A DNA stretch of 64,000 nt. Origin: Miscanthus floridulus (taxonomy: Eukaryota; Streptophyta; Magnoliopsida; Poales; Poaceae). Below, one piece after another: positions 45,863 through 58,739 of this stretch. Under the pieces are notes generated by a model, which saw only the letters and a list, made by a program, of their open reading frames with translations, made no database searches and was not told where the DNA came from. Every line of letters begins with the position of its first letter. The first letter of the stretch is position 1. Position numbers and translations under genes: made by a program. The stretch lies in assembly GCF_019320115.1 (NCBI RefSeq), contig NC_089581.1:72089155-72153154 (forward strand), given 5' to 3'.

Positions 45863-48839
45863 TTAAGCTCATTGTTTTATGTTGTATAAATACTTATTAC
45901 GTATCATACTCCTCTATATATATTGGTCAAAATTCAGAATCTTTGAGTAAATCTCCACTCCGTCGCTTTCTCCACTCCGTCGCTCTAACCGCCATGATAT
46001 CATCTGCAACTCTGCTTGTTTGATTTCCTACCTTCCTAGAGCTCTCCCATTCCCTATGTAGATCTAAACTGCGAGGAACATGTGGTTGCCTTCTCATACA
46101 TGTGCTCAACACATAAAATACATGACTTCATGCCATCTGGCCAGACACCCAATGCAACAAAAAAACAAACAGAAACCAACTGAGGAAACTTCATCAACTA
46201 CAGCATCTTCACTCTTCGAGGCATTCAAAAAATGGTAGGCTGGACTTTCTTGCTTGTTCAGTAACATTTCAACACCAATGGCTCTTCTTTTCTGCATTAG
46301 ATTAAGGCCAGACTTGCTCCTCAGTTCAAGTTTCTGGCAAGTTTAACAAAGTTTGACACATATATGCAAATAACACAACATATATTAGAAAGGGTTCCTA
46401 CTACATGAGCTCAACACATACACTACATGACTTCATGCTATCCCACAGATCAAAGCTAGTCATGGCTACTACTACTAGTAGTACTACTGATACACAAGAC
46501 AATGAACAGTACACAAAGCACACAAAATCTCAATGTCATCGAATCAGGTTTGGTCTTGTTGAGATAGTTGAGGTCATAAGGACTTCTGATCAAGTTGAGA
46601 CGATGAACCATCTTGAAAATGATGTAGTCTCCACTGACATCGACAATGAGAGCCAATGAGCATCCACAATAGTGTTGCCAAGCACAAAGATTTCTCCAAA
46701 ATCATGGTCTTCAACAACTCTAGTAATGCGTTGTTGCCCAACAACCGCACGAATAGCAGCTTCAACGATTAGGCATCACGCAGCTCGGTCATGTACATGA
46801 CGCCCCCAAGTCACAAACAACCTGTTTTGTTCTCCTGGCTCCACACCTAGCTACCAAACATGAGGTTAGCAGACACAATAATAAGTTTATACAAATAGTA
46901 CGGTTTGATATGAAGCACATTAACTTTATCCAGATCCTAAAACCACCAGGGAACATGATTAGGAAAATGCAAATGGGTAAGGGAACGGGGGAGCAAGCAG
47001 ATTGATGCAATGCTATCGAACAAGGGAAGGGGGATGCTCCTTTCATATAGACCTTGCACAGTTAACGAGAGTGAAGTGAATGTGGCAAGAAAGCTGGAAA
47101 GAAGAAGGAATCGAGAAAAGGAGCTTTTGACCACCATGACATGCTTGAGACTTGAATGCCTGGTGTGGTTGTGATGGGTCTTTTCTTTACTTTTTTTACT
47201 CCAATCCACACAGTCACAATAGTCAAGGGGCAGACTGGATGCTATGACATTCAAAACTGATGACCCTTTATATTGTGTCCAATGAGATCAAATATATAGT
47301 GGCCGGACTTTCTTGTGTTCATAGTAAAATTCAACAGCTATGCCTCATCCGTTATGCATTAGATCTAAGGCAATACTTATTGAGATGAACTCCTCACTGC
47401 ATGGTTCTTGCAAGTTCAACAAATTTTATCAAAAACTACTGATACGTGTTTGGTTCTTGCAAGATCAAAGCCACTCTTGACTACTAGTACTACTAATACG
47501 TGTTGGGTTCAACAAACCAAGGCACAAAGCAACCCTTGCATGGTTGCGATGAGTGAATTGAATGCATGAGGAAAGCCTCTATAGTTATTTCACTCCAAGC
47601 ATTCATAGTAGTCAAGGGGTAGACTAAAGAGTGAAGACAAGTTGCTTTTGCTTCCATAAGCAATTTCTCTTGCTTGGTTTTGTTGAGCAGCATCTAGCTA
47701 GAGATGGCTACATGGTTTCATAGGTCATGATCGTCTGCACTCGCTCGGCTATGGCTGAAGATGCCACTTCAAATCCAACTACCTTACTAGTACTTCATGC
47801 ATTCAACCATAGCTGGTGCAGCTATTCTTTGTAGCACAACCAATCTGGCAAAAGTTCTAGTCATAGCTTAGTAGCAGAGTAAAATGTCTGGGCTAGTCAA
47901 ATTTACACGACTCGGACTATGAGGCATGCATACAATTTACAAGAAATAGGTAAACGTCATTTCATCAATATTGTACTTGTCTATATATATTTGGTCAATA
48001 GAGTTTAACCCACCTAATACAAAGTTAAACAAAAGTCCATTTACATGGATATTATTACAACAAGATAAACTAAAGAGCATCATAATTATCTCTAGTGAAC
48101 ATTGAAAACACAAATTAGAACATCAATGTTATGAGACACTAAATGTTAACATCATCTGACCATGTTGCTACTGCTTAGTTGAGAGGAACTGCATGAACTC
48201 CACCAATGTCTAGATCATTCAGATGGATTGTAAGATAACGGATACGATGAGAAAATACTTCTGCACCATGGAACTCATAACGATATGAAAGCAGTCTGGA
48301 GATCTATATTTGAATGAACCGCAACAAACACATAGGGTCCTAGATGATCCTCGGCAAGACGGTAGTTTCGATGGCCAAGAACTTGATGAACAACTACAAA
48401 AGCAATGTACCACCTACTGTAAAAGTTAGATTGCACTGCAAGCACTACAACCCAAGTTTGTAGGCCATGGCAAAAACGAAGCTCGCAGAAGACATAGCGA
48501 TACATAGACATGTCCCAAGAATGATCATAGTTATCCATGATCTATGTAAAAAAGAAAACAATATGTAGAAAAAAATGAAGAACAAAGATACCTAGTAGTA
48601 GGGAGGAGGGCAAAAGCTTTGGGATGGAACTAAAGCAGGAGCTCTAGAGAGCCTTCCTCTCACCCCTTGTCGCTGCTATTATATAGTTCATGGGTCGTGG
48701 ACCACCCCACAACCCACACATGCACGGCTGCGCACCCACAACCCCACATATACGGTGCAAGAGTTGACACGATCTGTATTTTGTTGTTTCATCAAAACTA
48801 TGATCTGGCCTATCAAGATTTCTTTAGTATCAGACTATC
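45863..48839. other. No gene recognised; dispersed modules
   Basis: Contains further copies of the island's modules: ATCAAAGCTAGTCATGGCTA at 46449, ATCAAAGCCACTCTTGACTA at 47464, GGACTTTCTTG at about 46240 and 47293, and GTCAAGGGGCAGAC near 47220. Minus-strand frames at 46937-47254 and 48219-48538 (the latter VLGHRNYRLAEDHLGPYVFV) may be decayed genes, but I cannot identify them. Confidence 0.4.
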
Positions 48840-49030
48840 TTAGGCCCTATTTGGATGGACTGTGATTAGTTAGCCAAGGCTAAAAATAGCCAATTAAGAA
48901 TCAGCTAATTAGTTGGGCTATTAGTCCATACCTGTTTGTATCCTCAACTAATTGTTGGGTTCTATAGATTAGAACTAGTTGCTAGCCCCTGGTATTTAGG
49001 TTCTATGGACTACTTGGATGGCCCCTGTAT
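48840..49030. repeat. Possible MITE-like insertion
   Basis: GGCCCTATTTGGATGGACTG at 48844 is the style of terminal word seen in grass MITEs, and the AT-rich body (ATTAGTTGGGCTATTAGTCC) shares a segment with 40930-40985. The right terminus is not clear and no target duplication was found. Confidence 0.3.
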
Positions 49031-49329
49031 TTCATAGTGATTCGGATCATCTATATTTTGTAGAGTCGGACTGTCTTGGGGTCCAAAAAATTTCAACATC
49101 TATGCACCCATGTCCTCCGATCACAAAGGGCAAACATCGTTAGTATAACCAGTTACCAAATGACCAAAGGACCTGAGCTACACAATGCTCAACAGAGTTT
49201 AACCGACCTAATACAAAGTTCAACAAAAGTTAACACAGACATGCATGCAAATAATACTTCACATACGGTCGTCCCATAGACCAAGCCTAGTCATGACTTG
49301 CACAACTGATACATCCCACAGATCAAGGG

Positions 49330-49420
49330 TCAAGGTGGTCATGCAGGATGTTGTTCGTGTTCACCTTTGCTAAGACGGCATTGGCGATTGGCTCGAGGCT
49401 GACCAACAATGGGGACATAC
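49330..49420 (-). pseudogene. Coiled-coil gene relic, copy 3 (last exon)
   Basis: On the minus strand LEPIANAVLAKVNTNNILHD aligns with LATNGILAKLNVE...LHAQ of copy 2, and both are followed by LDP, TGATCTGTGGGATG and the same 3' flank. Only this end is recognised. Confidence 0.35.
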
Positions 49421-49430
49421 TCAAGCGATG

Positions 49431-50051
49431 GAAAGTACAACACCAACTGTGACTCTAGCGAGGTGGAGGACGATCCGGTGTACTGGTGAGTCGACGAATC
49501 ACAAGAGTGCAAGCTAGGAGGAGGATGCTTTAATTTTTTTCTCTTCTCTAGAAACTCAAAGCACCTTAGAATCCATGACTACTTTTTCTAGGGTGGAAAA
49601 TACATGGATATATCATTTGAATAACCCATTTAATTTTTTTGGAGGGTTTTTCATCCCTAGGCATGCCTTCCCCTTGCTTCCTAATTATAGGCCTTAGTTC
49701 AAATAGATGTAGATGCAGTCACACACACCAAAAAATCACCAGTTGTAGCACAATAAGCTGCAGCGAGCAGGTTCATTTTTTCTTTTTTTTTGGTAATCAT
49801 TAGGTGTCAAATTCATGGATCTTTTAATTGTTTATTATTATCATCCTATTTTAGTTTTATGTTTATTTATATTATGAAAAAACCAAAAAGGCAACAACTA
49901 AGGCTGCCAGAAGTTATGGGCTCTGTTGAGCAGACAGGGGGTCTGCCCGCTCAAAAATTTGATTTTGCACCGCGCCAAGCAATCTCGCCAACATGCACCA
50001 AAAATTAGATGTCTCCCTTTTTCCCTCCGCATGGAAAATAGGTTTACCACG
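49431..50051. other. Left flank of E2, no gene
   Basis: AT-rich with T runs; no coding seen. Its last five bases CCACG form the left target duplication of E2. Confidence 0.5.
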
Positions 50052-51853
50052 TGTCGACATGGAATTTTGTCCCGTGCCGAGGACACATGAGGAAGCCAAA
50101 AGGGTCTGCTCGATGGAGCTGGAAATCCGCCTAGCTTCAGCGTAGGGGTGGTCGATCCTGCGCACTCCTCCTGAGACGTGCCAGTCAATTTGACCCTGCA
50201 ATTGACCAGGAGAGAAAGTTTATTAGTAATTAAGGGCGGAACATGTCAGTGTTGCTAGACAGTCCTGAATATGCGGCTCTGAGAGCCGATATAAAAGAAG
50301 ATCGACTAAATAGTCGATTGCAGCATATTCATAAGAATAAATCGGTTAAAGTTTGTGGGGTTGTGTAAGAAGAATCAGTTATAGTTCAGGATGAATATCA
50401 TTCTTTAAACAAATATTAGTCAATGGCAATAAGATATTAACAATAATTAGCTCATGCTAAGCCAATGACTGCAAGTAACCAAACTCCTTTATAAAAGAAA
50501 CAGTTCATCATCATTCAACCATTTATTAGAGATAAATCTAATGAACATATTAGATCTCATCTATTGCTATGACCAGTGGGGCCTGAGGCAGAATCATGCA
50601 GGCCATAGAAACAACAATAAACTCGACGACTTAACTTATTACTAATATCAGTGGAGCATGAGGCAGAATCATGTAGGTCATAATACAATAACAAGATCAT
50701 GGGGCTAACACATCTTTCAACCTATCGTTACTTCAATGATCTCATGATGTGAACTATTCGTGAAAGCGCTCGATATCGGTTAAAACAATCGATTCAAGCA
50801 TAGCGCACAGTTAAGGTCATGCCCTCTCAAGAACAAATCTACCAAATAATGATCCCCACTCCACAGTGCTAATAGTGGGGTGTGAGGCAGAGTCACACAG
50901 GCCATGATAACCGGCCATGGAATAGTTTTTGCTAGCCAATAGATCTACTCAAGATCCAACACGCCTTAATGACACGCTATGCATGCACGATCAAGATTGA
51001 TGTAAAATAGCCAATAAAACATAACTCATCATTTAAAGTATAGATTGGATTAGTTTTAGATTAGCAAACGATGGGTTAACAAGGATATAATGCCAATCTA
51101 GATCAATTCCAATCGAGCAAAGTGATATTGTTGTAATTAAATAAATAATGGAAGCAATAAGCAATATAGGCAACTTAATGAATCTATCTAAAGGAACACC
51201 ACCCTTAGATAAAGCCGATAACTTAACCTTAATCTAGTTCGAGCAGTGGAGGTTGACTGGATCGATGTAGTCGTACTTGAACTAGACAAGAGTCGATAAC
51301 TAACTCATACCAGAGTCATAGTGGAGGTCGACCGAATCGATGCAGCCATACGAACAGAGGTATAAGCCATGACGGTACTTACAGACAAGTAGTGCAGGTC
51401 GACCAGATTGATGCAGTCGTACTTGCTAAAGAACTTGCCGAGATCTACTCTACTCCTACTCCTAAGGGGTGGCCAGAGCCGAAAAAGGCAAATAACTGGT
51501 ATTTGATTGATTGTGTGTGTTTTACAATAGCCGGGGTTTGATACTTATACCCGGGACCTACGCATGACTCCTATCTAAGCATGACTCATCGCAATCTTTG
51601 GCCCTATGAGAAAACATTCCTAATTTAAGATAACTTAGACTCTAATCTTTCCCTTTTTGTAAAGTCCAGCATGCTTTGTCCTAGCGCCGATCATAGCCTT
51701 TGTCATCATCTGCTTGCGCTACCTGAAGAAAGCCGATTCTGGTGCTACATTCGAATCAGCTAATTTCGATATGCACGCAATTGCTTTCGTGATGACATTA
51801 TCTTGGGAGCTTTTAAGTCTCTACGACTCTCCTTCCAAATTTTGGTGTAAACA
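50052..51853 (-). mobile_element. E2 3' LTR
   Basis: 1802 bp. On the minus strand it starts at 51853 after a purine-rich AAAATTGGGGGCATG and ends TGTCGACA at 50052. It carries the three 27-bp and three 30-bp repeats of this family. By eye the segment 50221-50400 differs from its partner 56341-56520 at roughly one base in ten, so the insertion is not recent. Confidence 0.85.
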
Positions 51854-52483
51854 CATGCCCCCAATTTTGGGATAAAAGTAATTTTATTCCAAAATTATCA
51901 TGTCTGTATCCCTGATTGGTCCATAGTCATGGGTAGAGAATCTTGATCTAGGGTCTACTATTTGTCGCTGCATGCATCAGCTCATGAGCCTATGCCTCAA
52001 AACTTTTACAAGAGCGCCACTGCTTCACGGGCACTTGGATTCATCTTTCTGGGCCAGCTATAAAATGTCTATCCGACCCTGGCAAGAGCAATTCAACAAT
52101 CCAACCATGTTTTTCTTCCATCTGCTCCCTCGAGTGCTTCTAACTCCGCTAGACCCTCCATGGTCCATTCTTTGCTATGAAGATCTTGAGTGGCTAGAAG
52201 AATTCTTATGCATAGGGTGATTGTGTCGCTCATTCTAGCACCTTGTCGAGCAAGAGGATCAGCTACTACAGCTAGAAGAAGTCTTATGATATCACCTGTG
52301 TCTTCTCACCATGCTCATAGAGTTGTTCTAGTGTTTGCAAGGGCTAAAATGTGTGGACACCTTCCCCTTGTTCATTCCACCAAACGCTTATTGAGGAAGC
52401 CACAAGCTTCTTTCCCACAGTTTCCAGTCATCGAGAAATCAGCTAGGCATCTATTGGGCGACATTTCCCCTTTTCCTAGCACA

Positions 52484-52638
52484 ATTCTATCAACAAGCCA
52501 ATGTGACTCGGTTCACTATGACCTTCGACCTTGTGGGGACCCGGACTCCCTTCAATCCAAAGAAGTCTTGGTGGGTCGGTCTCTGGTTAATGTAAATTCT
52601 ATCAACGGGCTGGCGTGACTCGGTTCACTATGACCTTT
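52484..52638. repeat. 42-bp direct repeats replacing the antisense-gene block in E2
   Basis: ATTCTATCAACAAGCCAATG (52484) and ATTCTATCAACGGGCTGGCG (52597) begin two 42-base copies, both ending TTCACTATGACCTT, 113 bases apart. In E1 one related copy is near 26735 and the antisense genes lie between this region and the protease. Confidence 0.75.
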
Positions 52639-52812
52639 GACCCAGGTCAAGCGTCTTGTTAAGCAAAACAGAACTTTAAGAAATCCATTAACTCTGAATC
52701 GCACTTACAATTTGACTCAGCATCCACATACATTAGCCTAAACCCATACTTAGAACTCAATGCATATTTTTTCCTTTAATCCAATGGCCAACGTGAAGCC
52801 ATGACTTTTCTA

Positions 52813-55800
52813 CTAAAACAAACTCTTAGAGCCGATCGCTTGCATCGGTTGTTGGCTTTCATTGCCGATCTTAATGAAGCCTCCTTCCCATGACTTGCTA
52901 GAAAAACATTCGAAGTCTCCTAGTTCCCAAAAGACTGGATCGGTTGTTGCGATGCTCACAGACTCATCAGCGTGAACCAGTTCGACATCATCTCCATGCC
53001 ATTGAATCAAACACTAATGCATGGTCAATGGTATACAGTAGTTCACATGAATCCAATCACGACCGAGGAGCAAACTGTACAATCCTTCGCCATCGATGAC
53101 GAAGAATGTGGTGAGCAAAGTCTTGCTCCCAATTGTTAGTTCGATGTTTATTGCCCCCTAGGTCTTAGACGTATTACCTCCAAAATCCTTAAGCATCATG
53201 TCAGTCTCCATTAGATCTCCTGGTCCTTTGCCAAGTTTACGAAAAGTAGTGTAAGGCATAAGATTGATAGAAGCACCTTCATCCACCAACATCTTGTTCA
53301 TCGGCTTCCCATCAACAAGACCTTTCATATATATATAAAGCTTTTAAGTGCTGATGTTTGACTGGTCTGTCAAATATTTCTTGTTGTACAACCGTTAACT
53401 TGACAACTATCTCCTCATACTTTGATTTATCAAAATCTTAATAAACTTCTTGATCTGCTAGAGCTCTGAATTCTGATGGCAACAGAAAAGCCATTTAGAT
53501 ATTAGCCGATGGTTGCTTTCTATCGGCTGTTTGCTTGGTACACCATACTTTAGGTTTACTGGATGCCTGAGCCTATTCCATCTCTTTATTCCTTAGGTGG
53601 TGCACCCTTCTCTTCTGGCTTCTTGTTAAACCTCCCAGACACCATTAGCCTTCCTGCCAAACATATTTTCTTTAGTTGCCTTCCTCTTCATAATCAGCCC
53701 AGTCCTAGTCAACAACTCTTTTTCCCAGCCGATTATGAACACTTCCATTTTTTAAGTGCCGATCCATGTTATTATGATGCTATGCATCTTGAGTATGGAT
53801 AGACCAATGGTTAATTTGAGATTGCCTAACATCCCAATACTAATTGCTACATTCTGGACAATCATGTCTGGTAGGCAACTTCAAACCTTCATTTCAGCAA
53901 TGTCTGAACAAAGGACAATTCCAATGTAATTCTTCTTGTTTCCTTCCATACCTCTCTTCTTTCAGTTGATGCTGGTATCCTTGATCCTTTAACCAATGCT
54001 GATAATCCTTTTCCTTCTGCCACTGCCATTTATTCAACAGGATCCGAGATGTAACTCATGGCTTTGTCGCCCCATCTTTTGACGTTTCCCCTAGCTCATA
54101 TCGGCTCTTTTGCTTAGCGCGGTGTCTTTTAATTTCTCTATACTCATCAGCCAATATTTGCATCTTAGGATCGACTGTTCTAGCTTCTCTTGATTTGGTT
54201 GATGTTAGGGCCTTAGTCTTTCTTTTGAGTAGCCCAGCATCAACCAGGTTTTGGTCTCCTAGGAAAGGATTATCATCAACTTTCATTTTCTGAGGTGTGT
54301 CAAATTTGAGCCTCCCTTGCTAAATAGCCCTTTGTATATGCTGCCTAAAGATTCTGCATTCATTAGTGGAATGAGAGGTAGCATTATGGAACTTGCAGAA
54401 CTTCTTATTCTTCAATTGATCAGGGGGCAACATAACATGACCATTGGGCAACTTGATCTGCCCCTTCTCAAGTAAGAAATCAAAGATCTTATCTGATTTG
54501 GTGACATCAAAGTCATAGCTCTCCTCGACTCCTCTTCCCCAAGGATTTGGCACCATTATTGTCTTCTTGCCCTAATTCCATTCAGCCGCAACAACCTCTT
54601 CTTCTTCATCTTCATAGCTATCGTCGACTGAATATGGATCATAAGCTTCGACTACTGTGGTACTCTTTTGGAATCAGGTATCTCTGCGCATACTCTGGAA
54701 TTGGCAATTAAGCACTGTCACATGTTGAGCCAATTGACCCAAGTTATCAAATTCTTTTCCTAGCAGCTTTTCTTTCCACATTGGTAGCATTCCTTGAACA
54801 GCTAAAGCAGTTAGTTGATCATCAACCAAGTTTAAGGAGAAGCACAAGTTCCTAGTTTCTCAAAAACTCTGAAGAAATTCCATGCTCGATTTATTAGCCT
54901 TTTGTCTTATAGTTGTCAGATCGGTTATCTTCTTTTCCCTAGTCCTAGTGTAAAAATATGTACGAAACTTCTTCTCTAGGTCAGCCTAATTGGCAATGGA
55001 ATTGACTGGTAGTGATGAAAACCAAGTGAAGGCTAGCCCCGATAAGGACAAGGAGAAGAAACGGACTCGATGAGCATCCTCAACTGATGCTTCGCCCAAT
55101 TGTGTAAGATACCGACTAACATGTTCTATCATTCTTGTACTATCTTGGCCAGTGAACTTAGCAAACTCTGGGAGCCTATAATTTGTGGGAAGAGCGACCA
55201 AATCATACCATTCTGGATATGGGCGTTTGTACAAAAAAGTTAGCTATTTTGGCTTCAGACTGAACTGATTCTTCATCATCTCGGTCACCCTCTGCAATAA
55301 CTCATCAGCTTGCGGATTTGGATTCCTCTACACCTGCTGACCCATCTATGGATTGAAATCCCGTGTGCCTTGATATCCTAGGTTTGGCATCATGTGAAGG
55401 GTGTTATAATCCATGCCATAGTGATACCCTTGTGGAATCTCAATCTGCTAGGTTCTTTGCTGGCTTGCTGCTTGAAGTCTATGATTGTAGACATAAGGAT
55501 CTATATCTCTACGGATTCTTTGCATTGATGGTGCTATTTTTTGAGCCGGCGATAGTATGTGGCCTGATGTGCCAAAATTGATCACCTGGTTCTGTCCTTG
55601 CCCCGTTGACTATTGCACATGTTGTACTGGCAGTCTAGGATTATACTATATCTGATTCGCAGTAGTTCCTTGAGCCTGTTCAGATGAACCCTGAACTGCC
55701 TGGACATCACCATTACCAGCTGGTGCTACTTCTTGATGGCTGGTACCGACTTGATTAGTCCCTTAGGTCGATGGATCTGGAATGTTGTAATAAGCCGGCC

Positions 55801-56140
55801 CACCTTGACCAACTGGAAACCCATGAATCGCCTCTCTCATGGCATTATGGAAAATGTCCAAGAAAGCTTTGTTATGGCTTGATATGGCATCACCAACAGA
55901 TTTGTCTACAACTTCCTTAAAGAAACACCTGTCTTCATCTTCAGTTGTATCCGTCTGCCCATGTATTAGAACTCTTAGTAGTGGAAATTTCTGAACAATT
56001 GTGTTGTCACATGTTTTGGTGTAAGACAACAAACACTTATTCTGAAACTCTTCTGTAGCTTTGTTGATGATACCCTTATCCCCATCGGGTAGATCTTCAT
56101 AATGCAGCATAAGGATGTCGTTGTTGTTGTGAACCGCCAT
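52813..56140 (-). pseudogene. E2 gag and protease, broken
   Basis: The start is ATG 56140-56138 (MAVHNNNDILMLHYEDLPDG), same as in E1. The first frame is open to 55763 and keeps EEFQNKC where E1 has a stop. Retrotrans_gag is at 55234-54986 and continues. The zinc-knuckle segment FCKFHNATSHSTNECRIF is at about 54390, KVDDNPFLGDQN at 54286. Protease traces lie near 53280 and the C-terminal piece (MIQWHGDDVELVHADESVSI) is at 53010-52813. Several stops and frameshifts are present, and the gene ends at the same point as in E1, before any reverse transcriptase. Confidence 0.8.
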
Positions 56141-56178
56141 GACGATTGTGGGGTCCCACTGAGCGTGCCAGAAACGTG

Positions 56179-57980
56179 TGTTGACATGGAATTTCATCAC
56201 ATGCCGAGGACACATGAGCAAGCTGCAAGGGTCCGCTCGATGGAGCTGGAGATCCGCCTAGCTTCAGCGCAGGGGTGGTCGATCCTACGCACTCCTCCCG
56301 AGACGTGCCAGTCAATTTGACCCTGCAATTGACAAGGAGAGAAAGTTTATCAGTAATTAAGGACAGAACATGCCGGTGTTGCTAGACAGTCTCGAATGTG
56401 TGGCTCTAAGAGATGATATGAAAGGAGATCGACTAAATAGTCGATTCCAGCATATTTTTCATAAGAATAAATTAGTTAAAGTTCATGGGGTTGTGTAAGA
56501 AGAATCGGTTATAGTTCTAGATGAATATCATTCTTTAAACAAATATTAGTCAATGGCAATAAGATATTAACAATGATTAGCTCATGCTATGCCAATGACT
56601 GCAAGTAACCGAACTCCTTTATAAAAGAAACAGTTCATCATCATTCAACCATTTAATAGAGATAAATCTAATGAACATATTAGATCTCATCTATTGCTAT
56701 GACCAGTGGGGCATGAGACAGAATCATGCAGGCCATAGAAACAACAATAGACTCGATGACCCTAAATTATTACTAATATCAGTGGGGCATGAGGTAGAAT
56801 CATGTAGGTCGTAATACAATAACAAGATCATGGGGCTAACACATCTTTCAACCTATCGCTACTTCAACGATCTCATGATGTGAACTATTCATGAGAGCGC
56901 TCGATATTGGCTAAAACAGCCGATTCAGGCATAGCGCACAGTTAAGGTCATACCCTCTCAAGAACAGATCTACCAAATAACGATCCCCACTCCATGGTGC
57001 TAACAGTGGGGTGTGAGATAGAATCACATAGGCCATGATAACGGGACATGGAACAGTTTTCGCTAGCCAATAGATCTATTCAAGATCAAACACGCCTTAA
57101 CTGCACGCTATACACGATCAAGATTGATGTAAAACAACTGATAAAACATAACTCATCGTTTAAAGTACAGATTGGATCAGTTTTAGATTAGCAAATGATG
57201 GGTTAACAAGGATATAAGGCCGATCTAGATCAATCCCAATCGGGCAAAGTGATATTGCTGTAATTAAATAAATAATGGAAGCAATAAACAATATCGATAA
57301 CTTAATGAATCTATCCGAAGGAACGCCACCCTTACATAGAGCCGATAACTTGACCTTAATCTAGTTCGAGTAGTGGAGGTCGACTGGATCGATGCAGCCA
57401 TACTTGAACGAGACAAGAGTCGATAACTAACTCATACCAGAGTCACAGTGGAGGTCGATCGAATCGATGCAGCTGTACGAATAGAGGTATAAGCCTTGAT
57501 GGTACTTACAAACAAGCAGTGGAGGTCGACCGGATCGATGCAGCCGTACTTGCTGAAGAACTCACCGAGATCTACTCTACGCCTACTCCTAAGGGGTGGC
57601 CAGAGCCGAAAAAGGTAAATAACTAGTATTTGATTGATTGTGTGTGTTTTACAATAGCCAGGGTTTGATACTTATACCCGAGACCTACGCATGACTCCTA
57701 TCTAATCATGACTCATCGCAATCTTCGGCCATATGAGAAAACATTCCTAATTTAAGATAACTTGGACTCTAATCTTTCCCTTTTTGTAGAGTCCAACATG
57801 CTTTGTCCTAGCACTGATCATAGCCTTTGTCGTCATCTGCTGGCGCTATCTAAAGAGAGCTGATTCTCATGCTGCATTCGAATCAGCTAATTCTGATCTA
57901 CACACAATTGCTTTCTTGACGACATGATCTTGGGAGCTTTTAAGTCTCTGTGACTCTCCTTCCAAATTTTGGTGTAAACA
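56179..57980 (-). mobile_element. E2 5' LTR
   Basis: 1802 bp. On the minus strand it starts TGTTTACACC at 57980 and ends CATGTCAACA at 56179, followed by CACGTTTCTGGCACGCTCAG, the primer-binding region. A TATAAGTA box is at 57676-57669. It contains the same repeat families as the other three LTRs. Confidence 0.85.
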
Positions 57981-58735
57981 ACACGCCATCAATTTCAGAG
58001 AAGGGCATTTGTGGTAATGTGATGGCCACATAAAAGCACAAAGAGTCGCCATCTCCGCCTCCATCTCCATTCTCTAGCTGCACCATCTCTCCTCTAGCTC
58101 CAAATCCTTGTCCCATGGCCTCCCTTTCCACTCTCTAGCCACCCCTCTGCCACCCTGCTCTAGACCCTAGGCACCATCAGAATAGTAGCTTGACTCCCTA
58201 TCCACTCTCTAGCCACACCCTCTCTCATACATTTCTGAACCCTAGCCAGAGTCAGATCCCCTTTGATTCATCAATAGCAGGTCCATCAGCTAATGGTGGA
58301 AGGACTGCCTCGATGATGGTACAAGCCAGATCTGAATCCCCCACTTATCTAGGCACCTATCACGACCGACCGGATCTGATCCCTAGCCGAAGCTAGATCT
58401 GGTACCCCTTCATCAATATTGGCCGCACCAGCTCCACGACCGCGATGACAAGACGACAGTACTGACGACAAAGCAAAGCTAGGGAACACAAAGGAAGAGG
58501 TACCCAAATTCCTTTTATGATATGTGCTCTACTATAGTGGCTAAACCAAGGATATGTAGAGAGCGATGGGTTACATATTTCCTATAGTTGAGTGTAGCTG
58601 ACATGTGCTTTATTGGATTAACAACTTCCGTATAAGCCATAGTTACTGGTTAGGCACTTATTTGCATACTCTTGCTCTCCTGTGTTGACATTCCATAGAA
58701 GCTTTAGTTAATAAATGCCTTTGTAATCTAGATGA
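57981..58735. other. Right flank of E2, no clear gene
   Basis: A pyrimidine-rich part (58040-58250: CTCTAGC, CTCCAT words) resembles a leader. It may be the 5' part of the Transposase_24 gene that follows; no coding is convincing. Confidence 0.4.
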
Positions 58736-58739
58736 ACAG

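Larger units (their letters stand above)
50052..57980 (-). mobile_element. E2: complete non-autonomous Gypsy element
   Basis: Bounded by two 1802-bp LTRs, TGTTTACACC on one end and TGTCGACA on the other, and by CCACG (50047-50051) against ACACG (57981-57985), a target duplication with one mismatch. Read on the minus strand: LTR, PBS region, gag, protease, about 950 bases of 3' region, PPT (near 51865-51854), LTR. Total 7929 bp. It has no reverse transcriptase or integrase, and no antisense genes where E1 has them. It lies in inverted orientation to E1. Confidence 0.88.

Noticed and set aside
17985..57980. E1 and E2 as the two arms of one large inverted duplication
   Set aside because: E2 has its own target duplication and different flanks, so they are independent insertions.
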